From an uncultured Alphaproteobacteria bacterium (GTDB lineage: Bacteria > Pseudomonadota > Alphaproteobacteria > Caulobacterales > Parvularculaceae): DNA of 64,000 nucleotides. Position numbers and translations under genes: made by a program. Positions 7,917 to 15,923 of the stretch are shown piece after piece. A model generated the notes under the pieces. That model was given only the letters and a program-made list of their open reading frames with translations, was not told the origin of the DNA and ran no database searches. The stretch is taken from positions 112,067 to 176,066 of the forward strand of contig CADEDN010000005.1 in assembly GCA_902826095.1 (NCBI GenBank), read 5' to 3'. Positions within the stretch are counted from its first letter, which is position 1; the number at the start of each line of letters is the position of its first letter.

Positions 7917-8612
7917 TTACGGCTTCTTGCCGTGGATGGCAGCGCGTACTTCGGCGCTCGCCGTTTCGATCTCTTCGCGGGAAAGGCCGGCCGCGAATTT
8001 CGACGCCATCGCTTCCAGCATCGGCCGCATCTCCTCCTTTGAATTGACGCGCGGGAAGGGTTCCGCCGGGACCTTTTTGCCGAGGAACGCGCAGAGCGGC
8101 TCCCAGCCTTGCTTCGCGTCGAAAACAAGGAGGCGGTCTTTGGCGATTTCGCGCTTCACGGCCGCATTGTGCCGGTTGAACGTCGCGATCATGTGATCGT
8201 GGTCGTGTATGCGATCGTCGAAAAACCGCCAGACGATGTTCTTGATGACCGGCGCGAAAGGCATTTGGGGCATCGATTTGGCGGCGAGCGGACTTAGAAT
8301 TGTCTCCTGCGTCGACTCGAACCATTTCTCCGGATCGCGCAGGGAGAGGATGATCTTCGCCTCCGGATAAAACGCGGCAAGCTCGCGCCAGAACGCCGCC
8401 GTCGGAAAATCGACCGCCGCGCCATAGCCCTTGAAGATCGCCGGCCAGTCAGGCTTTCCCGCCGCCGCTTTCGTCCACAGATCGACCTGCTCGGGCGAGC
8501 CGAAGACCTCGCTCATGTGATGGCATTTGCCAAGGCCGAGCATTTCCAGCGCGACTTTCAGCGAAGCCGTGCCGGTGCGGCCGAGGCCCGCGCCGATGAC
8601 GGATAGGGTCAT
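7917..8612 (-). CDS. P-loop sulfotransferase family protein
   Basis: This 231-residue protein opens with VIGAGLGRTGTASLKVALEMLG, the 5'-phosphosulfate-binding P-loop of the family. The second PAPS motif region is IILSLRDPEKWFEST. The family transfers sulfate from PAPS to small molecules or carbohydrates; this short group (Sulfotransfer_4-like) has few characterised members. The start at ATG 8612 follows GGAGCG-like purines; an upstream extension to 8699 would overlap the divergent promoter and is rejected. It is the first gene of a three-gene operon. Confidence 0.9.
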   Translation of the reverse strand: MTLSVIGAGLGRTGTASLKVALEMLGLGKCHHMSEVFGSPEQVDLWTKAAAGKPDWPAIFKGYGAAVDFPTAAFWRELAAFYPEAKIILSLRDPEKWFESTQETILSPLAAKSMPQMPFAPVIKNIVWRFFDDRIHDHDHMIATFNRHNAAVKREIAKDRLLVFDAKQGWEPLCAFLGKKVPAEPFPRVNSKEEMRPMLEAMASKFAAGLSREEIETASAEVRAAIHGKKP

Positions 8613-8685
8613 TGTTCGCTCCTTTTCTCGCAAGCTAGACCGGCCGACGAACGTCCGGAAGCGCCCCTGCAATGAGGCGCGGGGC

Positions 8686-8713
8686 TTGACAAAATGCAAA
8701 TTATACGTATTTT
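8686..8713 (+). promoter_or_regulatory. Sigma-70-type promoter with palindromic core for the second toxin-antitoxin operon
   Basis: TTGACA (8686-8691) is followed after 16 bp by TATTTT (8708-8713), 22 bp before the antitoxin ATG. The palindrome ATACGTAT (8703-8710) overlaps the -10 region, where an antitoxin repressor could block transcription. The tract is A/T-rich compared with its surroundings. Confidence 0.5.
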
Positions 8714-8734
8714 ACGCAAAACGAGCGAACGTCA

Positions 8735-8989
8735 ATGCCCAGAATTTCGTCGACCGATTTCGTCCGCACGCCCGGCCTTTATCAGGACCAGGCGCAGCGC
8801 GAGCCCGTCATCATCGTCAAGCACAACCGAGAGCACGCCGTAATCGTTTCGGCGGAAGAATATCGCCGGCTGAAGCGCCGCGACAGGCTGGTTTTCCGGG
8901 CGGGAGAATTATCGAACGCCGACATCGCGGCGATCCGCGCGGCGAGACCTGCGCCTGAGGCGGCGGCCTTCGACGACGAAATCGCGTGA
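8735..8989 (+). CDS. Phd/YefM-family antitoxin
   Basis: This 84-residue protein has the Phd/YefM N-terminal fold: ISSTDFVRTPGLYQDQAQREPVIIVKHNREHAVIVSAEEYRRL, with the VI(V/I)SxEEY signature around residues 36-43. The C-terminal 30 residues are acidic and likely disordered until bound to the toxin. Its stop overlaps the toxin GTG start. The palindrome at 8703-8710 is the likely operator for autorepression. Confidence 0.87.
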   Translation: MPRISSTDFVRTPGLYQDQAQREPVIIVKHNREHAVIVSAEEYRRLKRRDRLVFRAGELSNADIAAIRAARPAPEAAAFDDEIA

Positions 8990-9423
8990 GCCTGCCGGCG
9001 CCGACGCCCGGGCTCGTCATCCGCTACGCCTATCTCTGGGCGCGCGAGCATGACGAGGGGCGCGAGGAAGGCGTCAAGGATCGTCCGTGTGCGGTGCTTC
9101 TGGCGACGCGCGACGACGAGGGCGATCTGCGCGTCGTCGTCCTGCCGGTCACCCATTCGCGCCCTTTCGATCCGGCGACGGCGGTCGAAATCCCGCCCGC
9201 GACCAAGCGCCGCCTCGGCCTCGACGACGACCCGTCGTGGATCGTCGTCACGGAAGGGAACGTCTTCGCATGGCCGGGGCCAGACGTCCGCTTCGCGCCG
9301 GACAAGGGACCGGAAAGCGTCGCCTACGGACTATTGCCGGCGAAGCTCTTTGAGATCGTCCGGGACCGGTTCGTCGAGATGCACGAAAAGGCGAAGGCGC
9401 GATTCGTGAGGCGGGAGGAGTAG
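8986..9423 (+). CDS. PemK/MazF-like toxin (growth inhibitor)
   Basis: The 145-residue protein is coded just after a Phd-type antitoxin with a GTGA overlap. It has the MazF/PemK layout: an early PGLVIRYAYLW strand, DRPCAVLLATRDDEGDLRVVVLPVTHS (the RP-C/PVT region) and a long C-terminal helix. Members are ribosome-independent mRNA interferases. It is longer than usual MazF (about 110 aa) and is of the plasmid-maintenance-inhibitor type often annotated as a hypothetical next to Phd. Toxic activity is inferred from fold and context. Confidence 0.76.
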   Translation: MSLPAPTPGLVIRYAYLWAREHDEGREEGVKDRPCAVLLATRDDEGDLRVVVLPVTHSRPFDPATAVEIPPATKRRLGLDDDPSWIVVTEGNVFAWPGPDVRFAPDKGPESVAYGLLPAKLFEIVRDRFVEMHEKAKARFVRREE

Positions 9424-9688
9424 GGCTGATGCAATCCGCCGTCCGCCATCGCGGATAGAGCGTTGGCAGATTACATCCGGCCCACAGCCTCTACAGCCTA
9501 TTCATTTTGATGCGAGATCTTGGCGGCAAATCCAGCCCTACGCTTTTGCGTTTCGAGGCGGCGTTCGTGTTCCGGCAAGAGCCGCGCATCGTCACGGAAC
9601 CAGGCAGTCATATCGGCTTGCATTGATCAGGACCGATAGTGTCCTCCCGGACGGCGCGAAGCGCCGATCCGGGATCTCATCAGTCTGT

Positions 9689-9763
9689 CGCCGGAGGTCC
9701 CGGATATTCGCCTTCGGCGATTTCCGGGATGACAGGAGTTCAGCCCTCATCAGCGCAAATTGG
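9689..9763. repeat. Dispersed repeat, copy B1
   Basis: About 75 bp beginning CGCCGGAGGTCCCGGAT and containing a hairpin CGCCTTCGGCGA. It matches 58213-58287 with only a few differences, in the same orientation. It belongs to the group of intergenic palindromic repeats that ends in GGGATGAC. Confidence 0.85.
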
Positions 9764-9778
9764 TACCAAGTTGCGCTG
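9751..9778. repeat. 28-bp near-perfect palindrome
   Basis: CAGCGCAA and TTGCGCTG flank the core TTGGTACCAA, with one mismatched position on each side. Parts of the left arm recur at 34519 and 58275 at the edges of other repeats, so it seems to be a module of the mosaic repeats rather than an operator of a nearby gene. Confidence 0.7.
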
Positions 9779-9780
9779 AG

Positions 9781-10020
9781 TCCAACTCATTCGGCGAGGA
9801 CCCCTTTTGCTGATGAAAGTGTCATCCCGGGCGCGCTGCAACACGTAGTGTTGCGGCGCAGACCCGGGACGGCGTGCAGCCGAGGGCCCGAAACTGCGCG
9901 GGATCCCGGGTTTGCGCAGCGGCATTGTCATGCCGCGGCGCGCCCGGGATGACACGGTCTTCTCTTTTGAAGAGGTCCCGGAAACAGGAACGTCATGAGT
10001 CTTTTTCAATGCGATTTGGC
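9781..10020. repeat. Dispersed repeat, copy A1 (long form)
   Basis: This 240-bp tract matches 34339-34534 over nearly its whole length, in the same orientation. It has an extra internal block of about 50 bp that carries another CCCGGGATGAC end. The core from 9821 to 9953 has inverted ends, GTCATCCCGGGCGCG and CGCGCCCGGGATGAC. It lies in the 828-bp space between the toxin gene and dnaJ, which has no convincing gene. Confidence 0.85.
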
Positions 10021-10028
10021 ATCACTCG

Positions 10029-10250
10029 CTATGGAGCAAAGCAGTCAAGTTGGACCTGATAATATTGGTCACGAATGCTAGCAAATTGCTCGCGCCGACT
10101 TCCTATTTCCAGATTATTATGCGGCGGCGATTTTATGGAATCGGTCTTTCTCGCGAATGCTTCCAGATCAGGGCAATTCTTCTGAAATCTGTTTCGTATT
10201 TCCTCGATCGCTCCCGCTACGTCATTTCCTCCAAAGTTCTTCCCAATATC
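10029..10250 (-). other. AT-richer open frame continuing past the dnaJ stop; no start codon
   Basis: Directly after the dnaJ TAA (10253-10251), the same frame stays open for 73 codons up to TAG at 10031-10029, in sequence that is clearly less G/C-rich than the surroundings. There is no ATG, GTG or TTG with a ribosome site, so I do not call a gene. It may be a gene remnant or an old insertion between dnaJ and the repeats. Confidence 0.3.
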
Positions 10251-11381
10251 TTACAACCCCTCCCAAAACTTCTTCGCTTTCTTGAAAAAGCCTGACGAGG
10301 ACGGGCTGCAATCCTCCCCGCCGGCTTCGCAGAACTCGCGCAGCAGCTCTTTCTGGCGGGCGTTGAGATTGACCGGCGTTTCGACGCTGATCTCGATGAA
10401 GAGGTCGCCCCGGCCTTTCTGGTTGAGCTTGGTCATGCCTTTGCCTTTGACGCGGAAGCGGCGGCCGGTCTGGGTGCCGTCCGGCACCGAAATCGAAACG
10501 CGCCCGCCTTCGATCGTCGGCGACTCGACCTCGCCGCCGAGCGCCGCCGTCGTCATCGGCACGGGCAGCGCGCAATAAAGATCGGCGCCGTCGCGCTCGA
10601 AAAGCTCGTGCGCTTTCAACTCGACGAAGATGTAAAGATCGCCCTCGGGCCCGCCGCGGGGGCCCGCCTCGCCCTCGCCGGCGAGGCGGATGCGCGTGCC
10701 GTTCTCAATGCCGGCGGGGACGTCGACGACGAGCGTCCGCTCGCGCTTGACGCGCCCCTGGCCGCCGCAATCCGTACACGGATCAGTAATGACGCGGCCC
10801 TCGCCGCCGCATTGCGGGCAGGTGCGCTCCAGCGTGAAAAAGCCCTGCTGCACGCGCACGCGCCCGGCGCCGCGGCAGGTCCCGCAGGTCGAGGGGCCCG
10901 ACCCCTTCTTGGCGCCAGACCCCTCGCAGGCCTCGCAGCCGACCGAGCCCGGCACCGAGATTGAGGCCTTCTTGCCGGCGAAGGCTTCCTCCAGCGTGAT
11001 GTCGAGCGCGTATTTGAGATCGGCGCCGCGCCCCGGCGCGCGCGAGCGCTGTCCGCGCGCGCCCATGAGGTCGCTGAAAAGATCTTCAAAGACGTCGGAA
11101 AAGGCGCCGGCGTCAAACCCGCCGGCAAAACCGTTCGGGCCGCCCGGGCCGCCGCCGTTCCTGAAGGCGGCGTGGCCGAAACGGTCATAGGCCGCGCGCT
11201 TTTGCGGGTCGGAGAGGATCTCGTAGGCCTCGTTCACTTCCTTGAATTTGCGCTCGGCTTCCGGGTCGCCCTGATTTCGGTCCGGGTGATGGCGCATCGC
11301 CGCCTTGCGAAAGGCGGATTTGATCGCCGCGTCGTCGGCGGCGCGGTCCAGTCCGAGTAGCGAATAAAAATCCTGCGCCAT
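10251..11381 (-). CDS. dnaJ: Chaperone DnaJ
   Basis: This 376-residue Hsp40 has the usual order: a J domain with HPD ([11 protein letters not shown], near residue 33), a G/F-rich linker ([15 protein letters not shown]), four zinc-binding repeats ([32 protein letters not shown]) and the two C-terminal substrate domains. The start at ATG 11381 ([11 protein letters not shown]) is preferred over an upstream frame extension. It stimulates DnaK ATPase in cytoplasmic protein folding. It is downstream of dnaK on the same strand, with a repeat in the 146-bp gap. Confidence 0.97.
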   Translation of the reverse strand: MAQDFYSLLGLDRAADDAAIKSAFRKAAMRHHPDRNQGDPEAERKFKEVNEAYEILSDPQKRAAYDRFGHAAFRNGGGPGGPNGFAGGFDAGAFSDVFEDLFSDLMGARGQRSRAPGRGADLKYALDITLEEAFAGKKASISVPGSVGCEACEGSGAKKGSGPSTCGTCRGAGRVRVQQGFFTLERTCPQCGGEGRVITDPCTDCGGQGRVKRERTLVVDVPAGIENGTRIRLAGEGEAGPRGGPEGDLYIFVELKAHELFERDGADLYCALPVPMTTAALGGEVESPTIEGGRVSISVPDGTQTGRRFRVKGKGMTKLNQKGRGDLFIEISVETPVNLNARQKELLREFCEAGGEDCSPSSSGFFKKAKKFWEGL

Positions 11382-11409
11382 TGCGTATAGTCGCCCCGTC
11401 CACTCAATT

Positions 11410-11522
11410 GTCATCCCGGAAACCGCCGCAGGCGATTATCCGGGACCCCCGGCGGCGTCGCGCTCCAACCTCACGGGGTCCCGGCTCTCCGCGATGCTTG
11501 GCATCGCTGCGGCCGGGATGAC
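11410..11522. repeat. Dispersed palindromic repeat between dnaK and dnaJ
   Basis: The 113-bp element starts GTCATCCCGG and ends CCGGGATGAC, so its termini are inverted repeats as in the copies at 9821-9953, 34379-34465 and 37041-37171. Being transcribed between dnaK and dnaJ, it may fold in the mRNA and lower downstream expression. Confidence 0.8.
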
Positions 11523-11527
11523 ATGCG

Positions 11528-13435
11528 CTAATCCTTCTTGTCGCCGTCGACTTCTTCGAAATCGGCGTCGACGACCTTGTCGTCGCCGGCGGCGCTTTCA
11601 TCGGCGGCGTCCGCCGCGGAAGCGGCCTGCGCCTTGTACATCGCCTCGCCGAGCTTCATCGACGCGGTCAGCATCGTCTGCGTTTCGGCGGCGATTTTCT
11701 CGGCGTCGGAATTTTCATCGTCGAGCGTCGCGCGAAGCGCGGCGATCGCCTCTTCGATCGCCTTCTTCTCGTCCGCGGAAATTCTGTCGCCATATTCCTT
11801 CAGCGCCTTGTCAGTCTGATGGAGGGCGCTTTCGCCATGGTTCTTCGCCTCGACCCGCGCGCGCCGCTGCTTGTCTTCGTCGGCGTGGGCTTCGGCGTCC
11901 TTGACCATCTTTTCGATGTCCTTGTCGGAAAGGCCGCCCGACGCCTGGATGCGGATCGACTGTTCCTTCGACGTCGCCTTGTCCTTCGCCGAGACGTGGA
12001 CGATGCCGTTGGCGTCGATGTCGAACGTGACCTCGATCTGCGGCACGCCGCGCGGCGCCGGCGGAATGCCGACAAGATCGAACTGGCCGAGCATCTTGTT
12101 GTCCGCCGCCATTTCGCGCTCGCCCTGGAAGACGCGGATCGTCACCGCCGACTGATTGTCTTCAGCCGTCGAGAAAGTCTGCGACTTCTTGGTCGGGATC
12201 GTGGTGTTGCGCTCGATGAGGCGGGTGAAGACGCCGCCGAGGGTTTCGATGCCGAGCGACAGGGGCGTCACGTCGAGGAGGAGGACGTCCTTGACGTCGC
12301 CCTGCAGGACGCCCGCCTGAATGGCGGCGCCGAGCGCGACGACTTCATCCGGATTGACGCCCTTGTGCGGCTCCTTGCCGAAGAAGGCTTTGACCGTTTC
12401 CTGCACCTTCGGCATGCGCGTCATGCCGCCGACGAGGATCACTTCTTCAATGTCGCCCGCCGAAAGCCCGGCGTCCTTCAAGGCCGCCTTGCAGGGATCG
12501 ACCGTCTTTTTGATCAGATCGTCGACAAGGCTTTCGAGCTTGGCGCGCGACAGCTTCATGGTGAGGTGCTTGGGGCCCGTCGCGTCGGCGGTGATGAAGG
12601 GGAGGTTCACTTCATACTGCGCGGTCGTCGACAGTTCCTTCTTCGCCTTTTCGGCTTCTTCCTTCAGGCGCTGCAGGGCGAGCTTGTCTTTCCTGAGATC
12701 AATGCCCTGATCCTTTTTGAATTCGTCGGCGAGGTAATCGACGATCCGCATGTCGAAATCTTCGCCGCCGAGGAAGGTGTCGCCGTTCGTCGCCAGCACT
12801 TCGAAAACGCCGTCGCCGATCTCAAGAACCGAGATGTCGAACGTGCCGCCGCCAAGGTCGTAGACGGCGATCTTCTTGCCTTCCTTCTTTTCTAGACCAT
12901 AGGCGAGCGCGGCGGCGGTCGGCTCGTTGATGATGCGAAGGACTTCAAGGCCGGCGATCTTGCCGGCGTCTTTCGTCGCCTGGCGCTGGGCGTCGTTGAA
13001 ATAGGCGGGCACGGTGATGACCGCCTGGTCGACCTTCTCGCCGAGATAGGCTTCCGCCGTCTCTTTCATCTTCTGGAGGATGAACGCTGAAATCTGCGAG
13101 GGCGCGTATTTCTCGCCGCGGCTCTCGACCCAGGCGTCGCCATTCGCGCCCTTCATGATCTTGTAGGGGACCATGCCGATGTCTTTTTTCACCATCGGGT
13201 CTTCGAAATTGCGGCCGATGAGGCGCTTGATCGCGAAGAAGGTGTTTTCAGGGTTGGTGACCGCCTGGCGTTTCGCCGGCTGGCCGACGATGCGCTCGCC
13301 GTCCGGGGTGAAGGCGACGACCGACGGGGTCGTCCGCGCGCCTTCCGAATTCTCGATCACTTTGGGCGTTTTGCCTTCCATGACCGCGACGCAGGAATTG
13401 GTGGTTCCAAGGTCGATGCCGATGACTTTCGCCAT
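11528..13435 (-). CDS. dnaK: Chaperone DnaK (Hsp70)
   Basis: The 635-residue Hsp70 begins [19 protein letters not shown] and has the full nucleotide-binding domain ([50 protein letters not shown]), the linker [16 protein letters not shown] and a C-terminal lid ending in acidic [18 protein letters not shown] 13435 follows GGAGA; a TTG two codons upstream is less likely. It is the central ATP-dependent folding chaperone. A heat-shock-type promoter is visible upstream. Confidence 0.98.
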   Translation of the reverse strand: MAKVIGIDLGTTNSCVAVMEGKTPKVIENSEGARTTPSVVAFTPDGERIVGQPAKRQAVTNPENTFFAIKRLIGRNFEDPMVKKDIGMVPYKIMKGANGDAWVESRGEKYAPSQISAFILQKMKETAEAYLGEKVDQAVITVPAYFNDAQRQATKDAGKIAGLEVLRIINEPTAAALAYGLEKKEGKKIAVYDLGGGTFDISVLEIGDGVFEVLATNGDTFLGGEDFDMRIVDYLADEFKKDQGIDLRKDKLALQRLKEEAEKAKKELSTTAQYEVNLPFITADATGPKHLTMKLSRAKLESLVDDLIKKTVDPCKAALKDAGLSAGDIEEVILVGGMTRMPKVQETVKAFFGKEPHKGVNPDEVVALGAAIQAGVLQGDVKDVLLLDVTPLSLGIETLGGVFTRLIERNTTIPTKKSQTFSTAEDNQSAVTIRVFQGEREMAADNKMLGQFDLVGIPPAPRGVPQIEVTFDIDANGIVHVSAKDKATSKEQSIRIQASGGLSDKDIEKMVKDAEAHADEDKQRRARVEAKNHGESALHQTDKALKEYGDRISADEKKAIEEAIAALRATLDDENSDAEKIAAETQTMLTASMKLGEAMYKAQAASAADAADESAAGDDKVVDADFEEVDGDKKD

Positions 13436-13587
13436 ATTCAAAGTCTCCTTGCAGCGGACAGTTCCTCATTCGGGCCTTCATGAAAGCAGGCGTCCCCGCC
13501 GCTTCCGCCAAGCGCCCTTTATGGACCGCCCCTCTATCCGTTTGGTTGACAGGCGGGAAACAGCCGCCCCCGCCGGGTTCGTGCGGG

Positions 13588-13616
13588 ATATAGGGAGGGC
13601 CTTTCCCCCCTGCAAC
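13588..13616 (-). promoter_or_regulatory. RpoH (sigma-32)-like promoter of dnaK
   Basis: Read on the minus strand, GTTGCA (13616-13611), a 16-bp spacer and CCTATAT (13594-13588) resemble the alphaproteobacterial heat-shock consensus CTTGAN / CYTATNT. It lies about 150 bp before the dnaK ATG. The fit is partial in the -35 element. Confidence 0.45.
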
Positions 13617-13741
13617 CCGCTGGACGTCAGCGCCGGAAACTCCGCGCGGTTCATGGCCGATCTCGGCGCGCCGAGCGTCCTCGGACGGTAGAAACTCCCT
13701 TGCGGCTGGCGCATAACGCCCCGCCGCAAGGGAGAATGCAC

Positions 13742-14275
13742 ATGGCGACCAAACCGAAAAAATCCGCCGCGAAAGCGCCGGCAAAAAAAGCGCCCGCCAA
13801 AAAGGCCGCAAAGAAGAAACCCGCGCCGAAAATGCCGACCAAACGCGCGAGGCTCGCCGCCAATGAATATGCGCCGCTCGCGCCCTATCTTCGGGTCAAG
13901 GGCGCAAGGCAGGCGATCGAATTCTACAAGAACGCCTTCGGCGCGAAGCTCCGGATGATCATGGACGCCGACGACAAGGTCCGCGTGATGCACGCCGACC
14001 TCATCATCAATGGCGGCGAACTGATGATGTCCGACCCGTTTCCGGAATTCGGGACGGCGGTGACGACGCCGCCGGTCGAAGCGAGGACGACGACGGTCTC
14101 GATCCACCTGCAGGTCGACGACGCCGACAAATGGTGGGCGCGCGCGACCGGCGCCGGCTGCGTTCCCGTGATGCCGCTCGCCGATCAATTCTGGGGCGAC
14201 CGCTTCGGCATGGTGAAGGACCCCTACGGCCATGTCTGGTCGATCGCCTCGACGATCAAGAAGAAGCGGAAATAG
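13742..14275 (+). CDS. VOC-fold (PhnB/glyoxalase-like) protein with a Lys/Ala-rich N-terminal tail
   Basis: Residues 1-40 form a basic tail built of KAPAKKAPAKKAAKKKP repeats, like the tails of histone H1-type bacterial proteins. From about residue 45 a single PhnB-type VOC domain follows: APYLRVKGARQAIEFYKNAFG, INGGELMMSDPFPEFG, SIHLQVDDADKWW and GDRFGMVKDPYGHVWSIAS. The C-terminus is again KKKRK. ATG 13742 is chosen because AAGGGAG lies 7 nt before it. PhnB-like VOC proteins lack a firm enzymatic role; the tails suggest nucleic-acid or polyanion binding, which is inference. Confidence 0.9.
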   Translation: MATKPKKSAAKAPAKKAPAKKAAKKKPAPKMPTKRARLAANEYAPLAPYLRVKGARQAIEFYKNAFGAKLRMIMDADDKVRVMHADLIINGGELMMSDPFPEFGTAVTTPPVEARTTTVSIHLQVDDADKWWARATGAGCVPVMPLADQFWGDRFGMVKDPYGHVWSIASTIKKKRK

Positions 14276-14282
14276 GCGCTTT

Positions 14283-14978
14283 TCAGCCCGCCCGCGGCAT
14301 CATCGCGATCTTCTGCCAGATCTTGCGCGAGAGGCCTGTCGTCAGGGTTTCAACGTCGCTCGCGGCGGCGGCGACCTCGCCGTCGCGGCAGGACTGGGCG
14401 AGGAGCGCGGCGAGCTTGGCGACGAGCGACAGCATTTCGCTGCAATAATCGAGATAGCGCTCAAGCGCCGGGCCGAACAGCTCTTGTTTGGGCGAATGCG
14501 CCGTGTCGGGGAGCGCTGCAACGTCCCTATACGGATCTTTTGTCAGCTGGTGCATGTCGACGACATGCGCGATTGAGCGAAGCTCGTGAAGATAATCGAG
14601 CGCTCTCGCCCGTTTCCACCGCGTCTCCATGCGCCCGAGCGTCACGACGCCGATGCCGACAAGAACGGCGATGTTCATCGCCGGCTCAAGGACCTGCACG
14701 AAAGTCGTCGCCTTCATGTCGAGCCCGTCATAATGAAGACCGGTCGCGACGAACGCGGCGGCGGACGCGCCGGCGATCCAGACGCCCAGGACCGACGCCC
14801 GGATCCAGCGTTGCGGCCTGGTGAGGCGATCAGCCTCGCTCGCGCACCGCCGAGCGATTGCGCCAAGGTCGATCGCGACGCGGCGAAGGCCTGAGTCCGG
14901 GAAGCGCTCGCCGATCCTGAGGCCGAGCTTGTCGATCGTCTCGATGACGCAGTCGGATTTAAGCGTGCGGTAGGGCAT
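14283..14978 (-). CDS. Hypothetical membrane protein with two transmembrane segments, 231 aa
   Basis: The start MPYRTLKSDCVIETIDKLGL gives a soluble head of about 60 residues. Two hydrophobic helices follow (RASVLGVWIAGASAAAFVATG and LEPAMNIAVLVGIGVVTLG), then a long helical cytoplasmic part. The layout resembles SMODS/SLATT-like two-helix membrane proteins, which often act as pore-forming effectors, but I see no partner gene and do not claim that. It converges with the VOC gene (stops 7 bp apart). Confidence 0.75.
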   Translation of the reverse strand: MPYRTLKSDCVIETIDKLGLRIGERFPDSGLRRVAIDLGAIARRCASEADRLTRPQRWIRASVLGVWIAGASAAAFVATGLHYDGLDMKATTFVQVLEPAMNIAVLVGIGVVTLGRMETRWKRARALDYLHELRSIAHVVDMHQLTKDPYRDVAALPDTAHSPKQELFGPALERYLDYCSEMLSLVAKLAALLAQSCRDGEVAAAASDVETLTTGLSRKIWQKIAMMPRAG

Positions 14979-15042
14979 TAGCGGCGGTCCTCGCCGCCCA
15001 TGTTGCCCGCGCCGGCTTAATAGCTGGTTTGATCGCCGCCGG

Positions 15043-15153
15043 TCAGGCGACCCGCAACCCGGACCAGAACGCGGCGTCGACCGCGTGGATGCTGACGCCG
15101 ATGACGGCGACAATCAGGAGGACGCCGAGGAGATTGGTGAGGCGGTTGGTCAT
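15043..15153 (-). CDS. Small membrane peptide, 36 aa
   Basis: A short frame reads MTNRLTNLLGVLLIVAVIGV, then a soluble tail containing DAAFW and a TGA stop. It has an AAGGAA ribosome site 8 nt before the ATG and one transmembrane helix. Size and layout fit the single-pass small proteins common upstream of membrane genes. It lies just upstream of the two-helix membrane protein on the same strand, with only about 65 bp between, so the two may be co-expressed. No family is recognised. Confidence 0.55.
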   Translation of the reverse strand: MTNRLTNLLGVLLIVAVIGVSIHAVDAAFWSGLRVA

Positions 15154-15223
15154 GGCTGTTTTTCCTTTTGTTTCTTGAGGGCTTTCTGATTCGCACCGAG
15201 CGGCGAAACCTTCAAAGTGTCTA

Positions 15224-15257
15224 TTGACGGTTACGAGATAGCGCCCATATTGTAACC
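15224..15257 (+). promoter_or_regulatory. Promoter and inverted-repeat operator of the CGNR gene
   Basis: TTGACG (15224-15229), an 18-bp spacer and TATTGT (15248-15253) form a sigma-70 promoter 31 bp before the ATG. GGTTAC (15229-15234) and GTAACC (15252-15257) form an inverted repeat whose arms overlap both promoter elements, well placed for autorepression by the CGNR protein. Confidence 0.5.
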
Positions 15258-15284
15258 TGTAAAGAGAATTTAGCTGGTCGAAGA

Positions 15285-15923
15285 ATGAGATTTTCTCCCT
15301 ATTCCTGGTCGCCGGCCGACCTGGTCGGCGGCGACATCGCCATCGACTTCATCAACACCGCCGCCGATTGGGCGAGCGGCGACCCGATTGACCGGCTTGG
15401 CGGGCTTGAGGGCCTTGCCGACTGGGCGCGCGTCGCCGGCCTCGTCTCGCCTGATGAATTGCTCGCCATGAAGGCGCAGGCCGCGCGTCGGCCGGACGAG
15501 GCGGCGCGGGTCTTTGAAGACGCGACGGCGCTGCGCGGCGCGCTCTGGCGCCTTTTTGAGGCGGCGGCGCATCAACGCCGCGCCGGGGCGGCGGATCTAG
15601 CGACCTTGAAGGATTGGACTTGCCGCGCTCGCGGCCATCAGGAGCTGGCGCAAACCGACGACGGCTTTCGCGACCGCTGGACGAAGGATGCGCCGATCCT
15701 GGAAACGCCGGTCTACGCGATCGCGCTCGCCGCCGAAGCGGTCCTTAAGGACGGCCGTCTCGACCGAATCCATGTTTGCGGCGGCGACAGCTGCGAGTGG
15801 ATGTTTCTCGACAATTCGAAAAACGCCAGCCGCCGCTGGTGCTCGATGGCGACCTGCGGCAACAGCGCCAAGGTGAAAAAATTCCGTAAACGGAAGAATG
15901 AGGCCGTCAGTTCAGGTCCCTGA
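15285..15923 (+). CDS. CGNR zinc-finger (ABATE) family transcriptional regulator
   Basis: The N-terminal about 140 residues match the stress-induced ABATE domain (LVGGDIAIDFINTAADW near residue 13). The C-terminus carries the CGNR zinc finger: CGGDSCEWMFLD, then SRRWCSMATCGNSAKVKKFRKR, with four Cys for zinc and a basic DNA-binding end. Such proteins are thought to be transcriptional regulators. It overlaps the convergent TIR-SUMF1 gene by 17 bp at the 3' ends. The inverted repeat in its own promoter suggests autoregulation. Confidence 0.92.
   Translation: MRFSPYSWSPADLVGGDIAIDFINTAADWASGDPIDRLGGLEGLADWARVAGLVSPDELLAMKAQAARRPDEAARVFEDATALRGALWRLFEAAAHQRRAGAADLATLKDWTCRARGHQELAQTDDGFRDRWTKDAPILETPVYAIALAAEAVLKDGRLDRIHVCGGDSCEWMFLDNSKNASRRWCSMATCGNSAKVKKFRKRKNEAVSSGP

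Noticed and set aside
10050..10295. 81-residue plus-strand open frame overlapping the dnaJ end
   Set aside because: It overlaps the dnaJ 3' end antisense, has no ribosome site and no protein-like composition.
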